Positions 52,436 to 64,000 of a DNA stretch of 64,000 nt are shown piece by piece. The stretch lies in the NCBI GenBank assembly GCA_963678705.1, contig OY783203.1:41044347-41108346 (forward strand), written 5' to 3'. Below the pieces are notes generated by a model. That model ran no database searches. It saw only the letters and a program-made list of their open reading frames with translations, and was not told the DNA's origin. The stretch comes from Panorpa germanica (taxonomy: Eukaryota > Arthropoda > Insecta > Mecoptera > Panorpidae). The stretch's first letter is position 1. The number at the start of each line of letters is the position of its first letter. A program made the translations under genes and the position numbers.

Positions 52436-53459
52436 GTTTTAAAAAAGAAGTAGCAAAGGTACCAAAACTGGCCCGAAAATGCGGAGCCCGGTAAAGTTGG
52501 TTTGCGGTCTCTTGTAAAAAAAAATTAAAATTAAATTTGACTGATAAATAATGAAATTATTATTAATAAAAAAATAATCACTTTGTCACTTTGACATCAT
52601 ATTGAAGATGCGTATGATTTTTTTGTCATGAAAGAGTTCATTTACTGCGAACTATAATTGAAGTGCAACAGTGATAGAAACGTCACAAAAAGGGACATTT
52701 CATCAAATTGTTTACTAGGAAAGAATTGAACACACATGTCACTATTTTGAATACTCTTAGCCAAATATTGCAATTCTTTTGTTGTTCAAATCTCTAACAG
52801 CAACTTATGAAAATTAAGATATATTTGTTATTATTGCCAGAGATAATTTGGATTTACTAGTTAGCAGTTGACAACAGGATCACCAATATCAGTTGTAAAT
52901 TTAGATTTAGATTTGCTAAGATGTGTCAGAAGTGGTGTTGACAACTTGTTTGACAAACATTATGCTTCGTCTGTGGCAAACATGTTGGTCGTCTATGACG
53001 AAATATCGCTTGACATTATTGTTCTTCATTTTGTTATTTTTCTTATTTCAAATTCATGATAGCCACCCTATCCCCAGTTAACCCACTTAAAAGTTAGAAC
53101 AGTAATAATATATATTCGAATTCATCTTTATGCAGTTTTTCCCCCACCTCAGTGATTCAATCACTATAAATTGACTATCATTGCAGGAAGCAATCACTTA
53201 CATTATTTACTCTTTGTGAATTCACACCAGTTTTCTAGTAGTTATCATTTATCGTTTAATTAAATTAGTTAATTAGTTAAAGTGTGTTTTATATTAGTTT
53301 CTAGTATATTAGAATATTAATATATTTTTGGGGATATTAAACGTATTGAATTTATTTAATAATTGATTAATACACCTCATATCTGGAACAACTGGTCCAG
53401 CTTACAACTGAATCCAGAAGGCAAGGACACTAAATATCGTAACTATTATCGTAATAATT

Positions 53460-53650
53460 AATCATTAAATTATTATATGAGAGTTAAATTCTGGATCTAA
53501 GTTGTAATCAAATTAAATTGATTATGTACATGCACAATCGTAAACTTATTAGGCCACGACACCATAAATACTGTCAACGTAGTAGGAGGTCGTTGGTGAT
53601 AGGACTTAACATGAGAAATAGGCCGATCTTAAATAAATTAAATTTAAAAA
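53460..53650 (+). mobile_element. tRNA-derived SINE, copy 7, body and tail
   Basis: ATTATGTACATGCACAATCG, TTAGGCCACGACACCATAAA, GTAGTAGGAGGTCGTTGG, AACATGAGAAATAGGCCG and an A/T-rich end follow in the family order. The tRNA-like head is not recognisable. Confidence 0.55.
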
Positions 53651-54652
53651 AAATTGTTAAAATATAAAATGTAATTCGGTATGCGAAACCAAAAAGATTC
53701 ATTTTCTAAAAGAACTGTTCAAATAGCTTTTCTTGGAATTCACAAAATTGTGTAAATATAGAGCATTTTGCAACAAACCCATGTTTGCCTAATTATTATT
53801 TTAATGTCGACAATAAATGTTTTCGTTAAAATAAGGTATTTTCGGTTTTCCCCAATAACAGTATTGTAAATAATTTTAACGTTAACATAAATTATTTTCT
53901 TATGACACAAATGTGTGTCAGTTGTGAAGTGACAACATTCAAATGTATGTATTATATTTTGAATGAAAAATTGATTTTGCGAAATCAGTCAGTGGCACGG
54001 ACGCCTTGCAATCACACCGGCTGAACCGGCCTTAATAAAGTTTAAAACTACTTTTTAATAAGGATATTTATTTGCATATTGAAAATTTCTTTGGCTCTGT
54101 TCGGAGTAATACCAGATCTCCTGAAATTTCTGAATATTTTCTGAATTTCATGCATTTTGGAAAAGTTCCTCAAATTTAGTACTATCTACTAATCTAAAAT
54201 GGACTTTTAAGAACAAAAGGTCACTCCATAAAAATGGAAGGAAGTTTTGACTAGATACAGTTGATTGAAGAGTCAAGAAAGGTCATTTCATTTAGTCTGG
54301 AAAGTAAAAGTAAATAGATACGACTGATTTTCCGTAATATAATTCATAGTTTTGAAAATTTCAGAATTTCTCCTATCTCTTTTTTTTAGTGCAACTCTAC
54401 TGATATTTTTTTTGAATCAGGCAAAACTGGTTGCCCGTGCGTTCTTAATGTTACGGACGCATTTATGTTTTGTATGAAGATTCGATAAATTATACTCCTA
54501 TTTTATGTTTGAAAAGCTTTGCCTTTCTTCATGTCAGATAGCTGTTACTCTGTTTGGACTTTGATTGTCTCATTCCTATATTATCTTCATTTTAATTGCC
54601 ATGCCAAAGCAAAAACTATTTTATTTGTTAGAGATAACGGCTGATGTGATGC

Positions 54653-55482
54653 CAGGGCCGTGTCTGGCAAAGTGAGGTCGGTTATATTTTTTTTTACATA
54701 AACCAGTTTTTATTAGGTATATATAAGTTTTAAAATATTAAGAGGTTATTCACTTAATACGACACGTAGTTAATGAAGAGAGGGGAGGGGAGACGCATAT
54801 GTTACCACAAATTGAAACTAAAAAGAATGTAATACACTCAATTAATATATAGATAATACTAGATAATTATTGATAGATAATACATTAATTAATATATAAT
54901 ACTTAACAAAGTTAAGTACTATATTTGTTAATATTTAAAAAAAAATGTATTTATATGTTACATAATATTTACATAAAGTTTGTGGACAAATACGAAAGAA
55001 ATATTGTATAAAAGTTTTATAGAATATTTCATTTTTAAAAGATAGTGCCATTCTCTCGGTCACTATGCCGTCAACAGAGATATTTTGTTTAGTTAGTTCT
55101 TATTCCTAGGAACCTCGAAAAACCACAATCAATCCCTAACAACATAATATTCACCTTTTTTGCTTGTTTCACTTTTAATCGAGAACATTTTGTTTTAAAT
55201 ATACGAATTTACGTAAATAATTATTGGAATTTTTTTTAAGTGATTCACTTTAACTTTAAAACAGGGCTACCATGCTCTTCAAAAAGTCAATTGTGATTGA
55301 ATATAATTCCATTTTCCGTGAGACCAAACAAAGGGGCATCGAAATGACTCTTTTCATGGAAAACACTCAGAGCCCCCGGGTAGCATAATCCATCGTTTAT
55401 TAAATTTAATATTCATTTTTTTGAATTTATTTTTAAGTTTTTAAAAGTGCATGCAACGCATTCTTGTCTGAGGCCGGTCCTG
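54653..55482. mobile_element. Possible hAT-like element with imperfect terminal inverted repeats
   Basis: CAGGGCCGTGTCTGGCAAAG at the left and, inverted, CAGGACCGGCCTCAGACAAG at the right are similar over 20 bp. CAGGG-type termini fit hAT-like elements. No target duplication was found and the 830 bp interior encodes nothing recognisable. Confidence 0.35.
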
Positions 55483-56009
55483 TCAATATATCATTTTTGT
55501 TTATGTTTACTATATGAATGCATTTAATAATCTGATAACATTTGTTTGTATATTTATGAACTATATAAAATAATTATTTTTCAATAATGGTTACATTTGT
55601 TTTAGAAGAATTTTTGGAATAGGTTTTATATATTGTGTCTTCAAAATTTAACCAAATCTTTGTTTTATATATCCTCGAGAACTTACATCCCAAGAAAACC
55701 CGCTTAAAATATAATGTAGGAATGAGTGCTGTCTATATATTATAAACAGTTACTAAAATTTTATTGGCGTTTATCTCGGAACATTTTTAAATCTCGGTGT
55801 CATAGCTCAGAAATTAATCATTCGATCAAGTTCAAATTTTAAACGATAAAGAAAAATAAAATGTTACATGTGTTTAACGTAATGTGTTCTGTTCAACGAA
55901 TATATACTCATATAACAACTTTATTTTTTATTTGTTAGGGTACCCTCAATTAAAAATAAATAATTTATTAATCAATTCCAATGAAGCATGTTTAGGTATG
56001 GTCTGTTAA

Positions 56010-56567
56010 GGGGTTAGAACACCGTGGCGATAGTAAAAGCTAGCATGAAAAGAATTTGAATATATTTAACATACATAAACCCTTTTAAAAAAATATTAAA
56101 ATATGACGGATAAATAAGTTGTTAAGTAAGGCTCGCTGATGGTCACCATCGAATATAGTGTAAAAAAGTTATTTTCTTTTTGTTAAAATTGTAAGTCAAT
56201 CGGAAAAGGTCTATGCTATTCGATAGATAGTAGTATAAAGAAGATACGGTGTTTTGTATTTTATTTTTGAATTTATATTTATTTAACGTTTTTGCTGTTA
56301 GGTATTACATTCTTCTACCTTATAAATAATTTTAAGAAGTTATGTTATAATTTTTATTAAAATCGAATGAGGCGTTTTGAGATATCGTGGCAACCAGTTC
56401 AAGAAAAGTACTTTCAAGATAAGCGCTGAAGAAAGCAAATTATAATATAAGTATAAATACTGCCACGCTCAATTGTCAACTAATATTCGGAATATTGGCA
56501 TAGGTCAACTACTGAAGTAATAAATCCACGTAATTTTTTTTTGTAAATCTCAGGGTGGTCTAACCCC
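56010..56567. mobile_element. MITE with GGGGTTAGA inverted ends and TTAA target
   Basis: The left end TTAA-GGGGTTAGAACACC (TTAA at 56006-56009) is mirrored at the right by GGTGGTCTAACCCC-TTGA (56568-56571), where TTGA is a one-base change from TTAA. TTAA targets with such ends are typical of piggyBac- or Kolobok-derived MITEs. Inside, at about 56285-56330, is a reversed LINE-tail-like piece (GCTGTTAGGTATTACATTC). A second copy lies in the TBPH intron. Confidence 0.55.
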
Positions 56568-56574
56568 TTGAACG

Positions 56575-56800
56575 ATCTGTATGTGTCGAAGTCACCGACA
56601 TAGCAGACTTCACAAGTTGTGGCCCTTGTCGAAGTGTCTCAGTCGCTCTCTCGTAGTCCCTCTGAGTCCCTCTGAGACTCTGTCCCGGTTCATAGTCAAG
56701 AGTGGTTTAGGTAGCATCCGTGAATAAATGTCCTTTGTAGCTGAATGATGTCGTCGTCAGGTTTGGATTAAAGTCACAGCGCTCTACTAAGAGTATTCGT
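56575..56800. other. GC-richer patch, possible LTR or promoter remnant
   Basis: The stretch has repeated CTCTGAGTCCCTCTGAGAC-type units and an AATAAA. It is bounded loosely by TGTGTCGAAGTC and AAAGTCACA, which could be the ends of a solo LTR. No primer-binding site or internal retroelement sequence is seen, so the assignment is weak. Confidence 0.25.
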
Positions 56801-57094
56801 AGAGACAAATATTGCTGATAGATTATTTATATAGATTGCGTTGTAAAATTGGATGTACCTTTTTTACATTACATATTATAAATGATATTAATATTTATAT
56901 GTTGATAATAAGCGTTATACTCTGGTTATATAATTGTTTTATAATTAAATTCTTTCATAATTATAACAAGTTATGAATTATTAATTTGATCAAAGATCTA
57001 TCTACTAAGGTATCAAGGATACAGTGACATGCAATATACAACTCTAGATAATAAAGATGATTATCGTTTTCTTAATAGACTCGTATGTTTTATT

Positions 57095-57230
57095 TATTTA
57101 TTTATTTCTATTTCTGTTGTTGGTCTTATCACTGACGACCTCATACTATATCGGCAGTTTTTATGATTTCGTAAGCTTATATATATATATATGCTGTCTA
57201 ATAAGTTCAATTTTACTTTGATATCAACTA
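57095..57230 (-). mobile_element. tRNA-derived SINE, copy 8, 3' part
   Basis: The plus strand reads TTTATTTATTTCTATTTCTG, GGTCTTATCACTGACGACCT and CATACTATATCGGCAGTTTTT, the reverse of the family tail. The head is absent. Confidence 0.4.
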
Positions 57231-58650
57231 AACCCGAAAAACATCAGTCTTAAGCAAGCAGCACTTAACTTAAATATTTAATAATATTTATTATTTTTCG
57301 TTAAACTAATATCAGAGTAGTATATTAAAAATTATTTAATAATTAATTATTGAATAACAAATTCACGCAATCCCATAAATAGTCTTAAGTGAAATTGGTA
57401 GTTTATATTGTTGGCATACGTCTTTGTCTATATTAGTGCTGTTTTGGCGTAAGTCTCGTTTGGCGTTGATCCTATGAAATACTAAAGGGCGGCAATTTGT
57501 GTTGGTTTATATAAGTAGTCTTGCGAGAACATGTTTTCTTCTACTACTGAGCGTTGTTATTAACAATGTTACTGATTTTTCAGTTTGCTTAAATATTAAC
57601 ATACAATGAACTATGTATAAAGAAAAATTCAAACTTAATCTAAACTAACATGACCATAATTAAAATTGTTAGATGCAAATTATATATAAAACAACAGCGG
57701 TCACAGCAAAACAACGGCGGTAACAGCAAATGCCCTTATTCATTTTAACACGTGCTATTTTTCCTGGTATCCAAACAATTCGTAGCAGCAAATATAAAGA
57801 TTAAAAAAAAAATAATTATTAGAACATATATGTTTAAACAAGAAATATGTTATCATTTTTACAACTATTTGAATTTTTTTAAAGTTAGTAGAACAGTGGC
57901 TCACTTTTTCCATGTGGGTGGAAAGTATACACTGTATAATTTCCTTATCACTGCATAAAAGTTTAAAATGTAAATGGCATATATCATTAGTTTTTATACA
58001 TATATTAGTCTTTGCTATATATCTTCCAGTGATGGTGCGAACTTGTTAGTCATAGTCATCATAAAAGCAAGTCTGACAAAGGACAGCTTGATAGTGACGC
58101 TGCTAGCAAGGTTTTGATCGTTTGGTTAGTGTTTCCTTCCGCCAGAATCGCATCTATCTCATGCACATGACGTAAATGACCAGGTATGCGATTTCTAACC
58201 TAATTTTTAATAATGTTAATGTTCAGCAAAAGTGTGCTTTGATGTTGTAATTTTTTTAACATTTGCATTCGTACCACAATATTAATAATTTTAGGTTGTG
58301 CAGGTTGTTTAGGTTGCACTTTTTCCTGTGTTTTTGTCAATTTTGATAGATAGTTTTAGTGCGTTGATTATACTCCTTTCTACAGGCTAACCGCTTCAAG
58401 GGCGGCGCTTTTACACCTACATTGTTCCCTCTTTGCCAGACCTATGTATGCGTTCTTGGCCATAATGAATATAAATATTTAATTTATTAAAGATCCTTTT
58501 TGTATTTGCATTAAAAGTGGACTAGTTGGTCATTTGCAAAGGAGTGAGCATCGTTGGAAATGAATACCCGGTATGGGTTTTAAAATTAAGTCGTACTCTT
58601 CACCATCTTTCCAGCTTTATTTATATTATTCCATTGTCATAAACGTTTTA
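57231..58650. other. Intergenic DNA with a coding-like relic at 58.0-58.26 kb
   Basis: On the minus strand 58040-58260 gives a fairly long protein-like reading (VRNRIPGHLRHVHEIDAILA, then TIKTLLAASLSSCPL) broken by stops. It may be the end of an old transposase, but I cannot name the family. Nothing else is recognised. Confidence 0.25.
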
Positions 58651-58655
58651 ATTAG

Positions 58656-58890
58656 ACGGTATGGTGGCTGAGAGCGTTGATGCTTGATGCCAGACAACTA
58701 TGTCTTCGGGTTCGATCCCCGGACCAGAGTTATATTTTCTGGGTTTGATTGTATCAAAGATTGTATCCTAACAATTATTGTACACACAAACAATTTAAAA
58801 GAAAAACTATTATAAAATATGGATTTACAAAAATATGTTTCGGCAAGAAGGTTGAATAAGCCAAAGCCAAATAAATAAAAAAATAAAAAG
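58656..58890 (+). mobile_element. tRNA-derived SINE, copy 9, best-preserved head
   Basis: The head GGTGGCTGAGAGCGTTGATG (A-box), then TTGATGCCAGAC, then CTTCGGGTTCGATCCCCGG (B-box) and ACCAGAG shows clear tRNA-like Pol III promoter boxes. The body starts TATATTTTCTGGGTTTG and the end is AAGCCAAATAAATAAA. The body differs from the other copies, so it may be a subfamily. It is not a functional tRNA: the acceptor stem does not pair and the sequence is repeated elsewhere. Confidence 0.6.
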
Positions 58891-59107
58891 AGCAATTACT
58901 TATATGAGCTTCCTTTGATTTTACAATTTGCGTTATGCTGCTTTCGGTATTAAACCTAAATATTGCCAACATGACAACAACAACTTTTTGTATAACATTA
59001 AACATTAAACTCTAGCTTTTAATTAATTTCAGATTTTGGGGTTTGGACACATTTTATTTGTTTCAAAGTAGAATCTTCTTTATTTCATTTCTCGAAGCAA
59101 AAACAAA

Positions 59108-62100
59108 ATGTCTCTCCTGCGATTTTCCTGCGGGTTCTTAATAAACAAAGGCATGAAACCAATGTGTGCAATCGTTCAATGCAGGAACATTTCCAGTGCC
59201 TTCACGAGACATGTAAGATTTTTTACTTTACTTACTTTTTTCTTTTTTCACAAATCATATTTGTGCGAATAACTTAGTTTGCATGTATCTGCATGGTAGA
59301 AGTTTAATAATATTTAGTAGTATGTATAATATCAATTACTTTGAGCAATTAGTAATCACATACATCAAACGTATAATGCATATTCATTCATTTTACGTAT
59401 ATTGGTTAATTAAATTATATGTGAATAAAACTAATTTGCATAAAAAATATTGTAGTTTGCATTAATTTTATGTAAAACTTGTCTTATTTATATAACAATT
59501 AGTTTTCATATTTTACAAAAATTATCATTCTTAAGCACTTTTATAAAACAAAATTTATGGAAAGTGCTAGTAATTTGTAAAATATGTGTTAAACTAAATA
59601 CTTATGTACAACTGTTACACAAATATTGTGAAAATATTTGTTGATTTCTGTATGTAAATTTTACCAATATTTTTTTTTTAATATTTATTTAAGTGCATTT
59701 ATACTTTACATTTACAAATATGTATATTTAAAGAAATGACATATTTTTAAAAAATCTGCAATTTGCCTTATCTTAATTTTCTACATTTGTTTACTATGTT
59801 TTTAGAAGTAGATATTATTACTTGGTATATTCGTTATATACATATCTTTAATAATCTTTACAAGGTCTAGTCGCTGTTTCGCTTTCTTTGAAGATGCACC
59901 CCTGTACCAAAGTAGTACATATGAACAGAATGAGCATAAACATGAGAATAATGATAGCTGATGCATTTTGACGTTCCTTTGAACCGTACTTTCAATTGGT
60001 AATATTATCTTTAATATTAGGAATAATTAAAACATCGTAATCGTAATTCTACATCTTAAATCCTAATAAAAAACTTTATATAGATACAGTACAGTTATAT
60101 AGTACAATTTTACATAAGACTAAACAAACTATGTATATATTTAACATTTGATTAGTCCTAGGGTGTTTTGTAATTGTATTAAGAGGCCATCCACTAATTG
60201 CGTCACACGCAATGGGGATGAGTGGGACCACAAAATGTTACAAGAGTGTGAGGGGAGTCATAAGTTTTGTGACGTCACATCTAATCTAAAATTCGGCTTA
60301 CAAAAAAAATATATATCTCTTTCAAAAGTGGCAAGAAGTATTATATGTGGGAGATAAAAACCATGAAATTTGTGTTCGTAATTTCTAATGTTTCCTAAAT
60401 ACAGACACTTGTACATTATTACAGATTACTTTATTATGAATTATGTGGGATTGTTTTATAAACCAGAACTGCAGTGCATTACTTTCACATTAAACATAGA
60501 GATAATATCAGTAGAGCTGTATGAGTACATAGAATAGCATAATTTTCATTATCTACTTATTTTTATTGTAAAGTTTTTCAAAATTTAAAAGTCAAGTATT
60601 AGCAACAGTTTTACCAGCACTTATTTACTAATAATGTAAATGTTTGAAATAAGGGAACACGATTTTGTAGCTGTTATTGTTACTTTATAATTTCAGTGAT
60701 GTATATATTCATTACATGTGATTTGCTTTAAAAGTATATGTACATGCATTATATATGAGTATACATTTTATATATATATGTACAAATTGATTCATGCCTA
60801 TGTAATGTAATGTAAACTAATCGAGTGGCCGGATCACTAATTATTGCTTTTAAACAACAGAAGCAAAGTATGCAATTTGTGCAAATTGGTATTAATTTAA
60901 TTTCTATTAACATTACTTAAGGACGCTTATAATTGAGTTATATCAGCGTTGCCAGACGTATTTTACAACTGTGCGTTTCATATTTCATTTGACTTGCAGT
61001 ATTTATATGCAGTATTGCGTTAAAGAAAGGAACATTTAAAAAAATCTGTTTTTTTTGTAAATTCCTAACAATTAAATATTTTTCTTTTTATATTTTATAA
61101 GATTTATTCGTTATCACTACATTTTACGTTAACACTATATTTTCTATTATTCTAAGTCTATATATAATTTATTTCACTGCAATATTATGACCGACACAAA
61201 ATTGACAAACATGCAGATCACGATATTTACCTATATTACTTTTAATAGTATTTCGTCTTATACTTTTGATGTCTTGGTATTTGACTGTGGTATATTAGAA
61301 AAGTATATTAAGATTCCACTCTATCCCTACTGCTACAAATACAGTATTTGAAAATTTAACTCTTTAAATATGTAGTTATTATTTTACTAAATAATCTTTG
61401 ATATATATATATATATATATATATTTTTAAAGTTAGGAACTATTATTCAAGTGTTAAACTCGTTTATAATTACGTATTTAAATTACCTGTTACGTTTTTA
61501 TTAATCTATTTATTATTATCTCGATAAACATCTGCACAGTATAATATATTGATTTTTTACACGTTATTGTATATATTACATAACGGGATCTCGTAATAGG
61601 ATTTGTCGAGGATTTAACCTCGAGTGCGATAATTTTTTTGCATTTCTGTTCTATATTAAAGACCACGAATAAATAATTTTTGCAATAGGCAATACCTATA
61701 TAAATATAGGAATACAAGACAAATAAAGGTAAATTATTAAATATAAGTGATATTAGGATATAGATAAAATTTTGAGTAAGTAACGTAATCCACTAAGATC
61801 CACGTTCTATTTTTATAATATTTTAATTAGCATGTTACATTAAATTCTCAAATTGTTACATAATACTCTCAAATTTTAATAATGTTTAATAAAATTATTT
61901 TAAACTTAAACCTCCTAAAATTTTTCCGTTTCACTTTTATTACAAAAATCTGAAACATATAACATAATCTATTACGTACTCGTACCAAAGGATTTAGGCT
62001 TTATATTAAAGGATTACGAAAGATTCATTTATGCTGATTTCTTTTTATTAGTTATAACTTTGTGCTTATAATAACTTTTGTAAACCTTGATGTAGTGCGT

Positions 62101-63951
62101 AATAATTGTTTTGAAACAAACACCATAGAAATTTGACATATTTTCTGCTCTGTAGTCGTTGCGTGTAGGATCGAACATGTCTTTGCTCCCGCAGCATATA
62201 ATCAATTATTTAACTGTCAAGTTCTTAATTGACCCAATAAATAATATAACATATCAAATGATTTGAATTGATCCTATTTTACGTCACTGTTATATGGAGT
62301 GATTATTTTTACATAAATTCTAATAAATATTCATAGAACGACTATTATAAAATATACGTTTGGTATTAAGCATGTATATGTAGCTTGCTAATTAAAAATA
62401 TTTAATTACTTACTAAAAAATGACTAGCGTTTAAAATAGCGTTAAATTCAATAAAATAATTCGTAATTTCATTACAAATTTAAATTCTTTAATTTAAATT
62501 GAAATATTTGCCTTATATATTGTAACAGGGGTTCAATATTAAAAATATTTTTTCATATAAACTATAAATAAAAAAATCATATTTATAAAATTATATATTA
62601 TATAACTATATTGATTTTAAAGATTTATGTGATATTTAAATACCTTTTTTTAATGTATATTAATATGTTTTCTATTAATGTAGGGTACCAAAGCACCAAT
62701 GTTTGCTGCAGTGAATTTGGCAGTTGGTTTCCGAAGTATATCCTCGCAAGAGCTAACCAAAAATATTCAACTTATTACACCAGAAAAACGAAACTTAGAA
62801 AGAGATCCTAAGACGTTAAAGTATGAATAATTTATAATAATATGTAGAAGTCATTTGAGTAGAAGTTTTGCAGTTTAGAATATATTTTTTTAAAGATTAA
62901 AGACATCATTTGAGCGCCCGCTTGTATTGATGCTCGCTTGGCTGCAGGCAAATCAAAAGCATCTATTAAAATATGCAGGACTATATATTGATCAAGGATT
63001 TGATGTCCTTGCAGTGTCTGTTACGCCTTGGCAATTGTTGTGGCCAGTTAAAGGAACTCAGGTAATTTATATATTATAACATCAATATTTCTAAACGATA
63101 TTTTACAAATATATATTTATTTTAATGCAGCTGGTTGCAATCGATGTGTTGAATTTCCTTCAAAACAACCCTGCTTATAGTCCAATTCTTCTACACGGTT
63201 TTTCTATAGGCGGATATGTTTGGGGAGAATGTATGGTTCACATGGCTAGAGATGTCGAACGGTATGTGTTAAAATATTCTGTAGCACCATGATGAAATTG
63301 TTATTGTTTAATTACGTTTTATTTTTCAAAAATAAACAGATACCAACCCATAATAAAGCGTATTGCTGGGCAAATTTGGGACAGTGCTGCGGATATAACA
63401 GAAATTCCAATTGGTGTTCCAAAAGCACTGTTTCCAAGAAATGCTGTACTACAATCTACTCTTAAGAAGTATATGATGTAAGTAAAAATAATTTAAAAAA
63501 TGGAATATATGTTACAGTAATTTTTTTCTACTACTAATTTCTTACACACTTTTTAGTTATCATTTGAAAACATTCCATGAATCTGCTACTTCACACTACA
63601 TCAGGAGTAGTCAAATGTTCCACAGCACATTAATCAAGTCACCAGCATTATTTTTAGTATCTAAAACTGACCCAGTCGGAGCGGAAAGCTCTAATCAACG
63701 TGTTCGAGAAAATTATGAGTCGCTTGGAATAAAGGTTTGTTGTTAAAATTATTTTTTTAAATATATTAACCTGTTGCATTGGAATATAATTGTATATTTC
63801 TAAATTCTAGACTTATTGGAAGTGTTGGGATCGATCTCCTCATGTTGGACATTATCAAAAACATCCAAAAGAATATACTCACCATTTAGCATCTTTCATG
63901 GAGTCTGTGGCACTTCTGACTTATCCCGAAAAAATTCGAGCTAAACTTTAA
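59108..63951 (+). CDS. TMEM53-like: TMEM53-like (DUF829) alpha/beta hydrolase, 7 coding exons
   Basis: Exons: 59108-59212, 62684-62820, 62896-63061, 63131-63261, 63340-63477, 63557-63734, 63811-63951, giving 331 residues. The family has an alpha/beta-hydrolase fold; the vertebrate member is a nuclear-envelope protein. The core is clear: PLVLMLAWLQANQKHLLKYA, TPWQLLWPVKGTQ, the nucleophile elbow GFSIGG (Ser161), SKTDPVG (Asp264) and SPHVGHYQKHP (His296 or His299). All the parts of a Ser-Asp-His triad are therefore present. The first exon (MSLLRFSCGFLINKGMK...) is assigned from an ATG, a GTAAGA donor and matching phase across a 3.5 kb intron. It resembles a mitochondrial presequence, being Arg/Ser-rich and without acidic residues. 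It is the least certain part; the gene from 62684 on is firm. The stop lies 49 bp before the window ends. Confidence 0.88.
60180..60300. repeat. Dispersed-repeat-like segment with TGACGTCAC
   Basis: Within the first TMEM53 intron, GGCCATCCACTAATTGCGTC, then GTGAGGGGAGTCATAAG and TTTTGTGACGTCACAT form a GC-richer unit. It resembles a widespread invertebrate interspersed repeat (GGCCATCCATAAATTACGTCA type). I rely on memory for this resemblance. No terminal repeats were located. Confidence 0.35.
61400..61425. repeat. Short (TA)n run
   Basis: About 24 bp of AT repeat in the first TMEM53 intron. The rest of that intron (59213-62683), apart from the repeat near 60.2 kb and the Helitron piece at 62.4 kb, shows nothing. 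Confidence 0.8.
62424..62600 (-). mobile_element. Helitron-family 3'-end fragment in TMEM53 intron
   Basis: CTAG at 62424 is followed on the plus strand by CAATAAAATAATTCGTAATT, TTTAAATTGAAATATTTG and TTTTTCATATAAACTATAAA, matching the region next to the 3' end in the copies at 45 and 50 kb. The hairpin is lost. Confidence 0.4.
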
Positions 63952-64000
63952 ATATAATTCAAGATATATAGAACACCCTACATTTTATATAATTTTACCA

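Noticed and set aside
52868-53059. 63-codon frame with LDLDLLRCVRSGVDNLFDKHYASS
   Set aside because: It has no ATG start, no splice context and no family that I recognise; possibly old transposon sequence, but not supportable.
58656-58730. Possible tRNA gene
   Set aside because: A- and B-boxes are present, but the acceptor stem does not pair and the same blocks recur in at least two other places with a common body, so it is a SINE head.

Overview
The window is nuclear DNA of an insect, most likely a hymenopteran. It is very AT-rich and carries conserved metazoan genes cut into small exons by short GT-AG introns. Between them lie long gene-poor stretches with (TA)n arrays, Helitrons, tRNA-derived SINEs, MITEs and decayed mariner, hAT and LINE fragments. 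Insect origin is firm from the protein types; Hymenoptera is an inference from composition and repeat style. Seven protein-coding genes can be assembled exon by exon, and in each the exon phases close into one complete reading frame.

Layout. 1-6.9 kb: no complete gene; a CpG-rich patch near 0.5-0.7 kb, a hAT-like element, a LINE fragment and two (TA)n arrays. 6.9-15.6 kb: a compact cluster with MFSD14/HIAT1 transporter (minus), importin alpha of the KPNA2/Pendulin type (minus) and, divergent from it, REV7/MAD2L2 (plus). 16.4-17.0 kb: hAT transposase relic. 19.9-24.9 kb: G-protein beta subunit (minus) with a probable non-coding first exon in a GC-rich patch 2.9 kb upstream of the start codon. 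25-31 kb: mariner relic, MITE and SINE in otherwise featureless DNA. 31.8-38.9 kb: TDP-43 (TBPH, minus), whose 4.3 kb intron holds an in-phase open exon for a second low-complexity tail. 39-40 kb: Helitron. 41.1-41.4 kb: the tiny TOM7 gene (minus). 42-59 kb: about 17 kb with no protein gene found, dominated by Helitrons, SINEs, MITEs and transposase fragments. 59.1-64 kb: TMEM53-like alpha/beta hydrolase (plus), complete at the right edge.

The genes are housekeeping or signalling genes and do not form a pathway: nuclear import, translesion synthesis and cell-cycle control, heterotrimeric G-protein signalling, RNA processing, mitochondrial import, membrane transport. The most interesting local features are at TBPH. 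They are a candidate alternative terminal exon that would replace RRM2 and the usual glycine-rich tail, and a (GU)6 tract in the presumed 5' UTR exon, a canonical TDP-43 binding site in its own transcript. Also notable are a probable GC-AG intron in importin alpha, a block of stacked Helitron 3' ends, and a tRNA-derived SINE family with about nine copies here.
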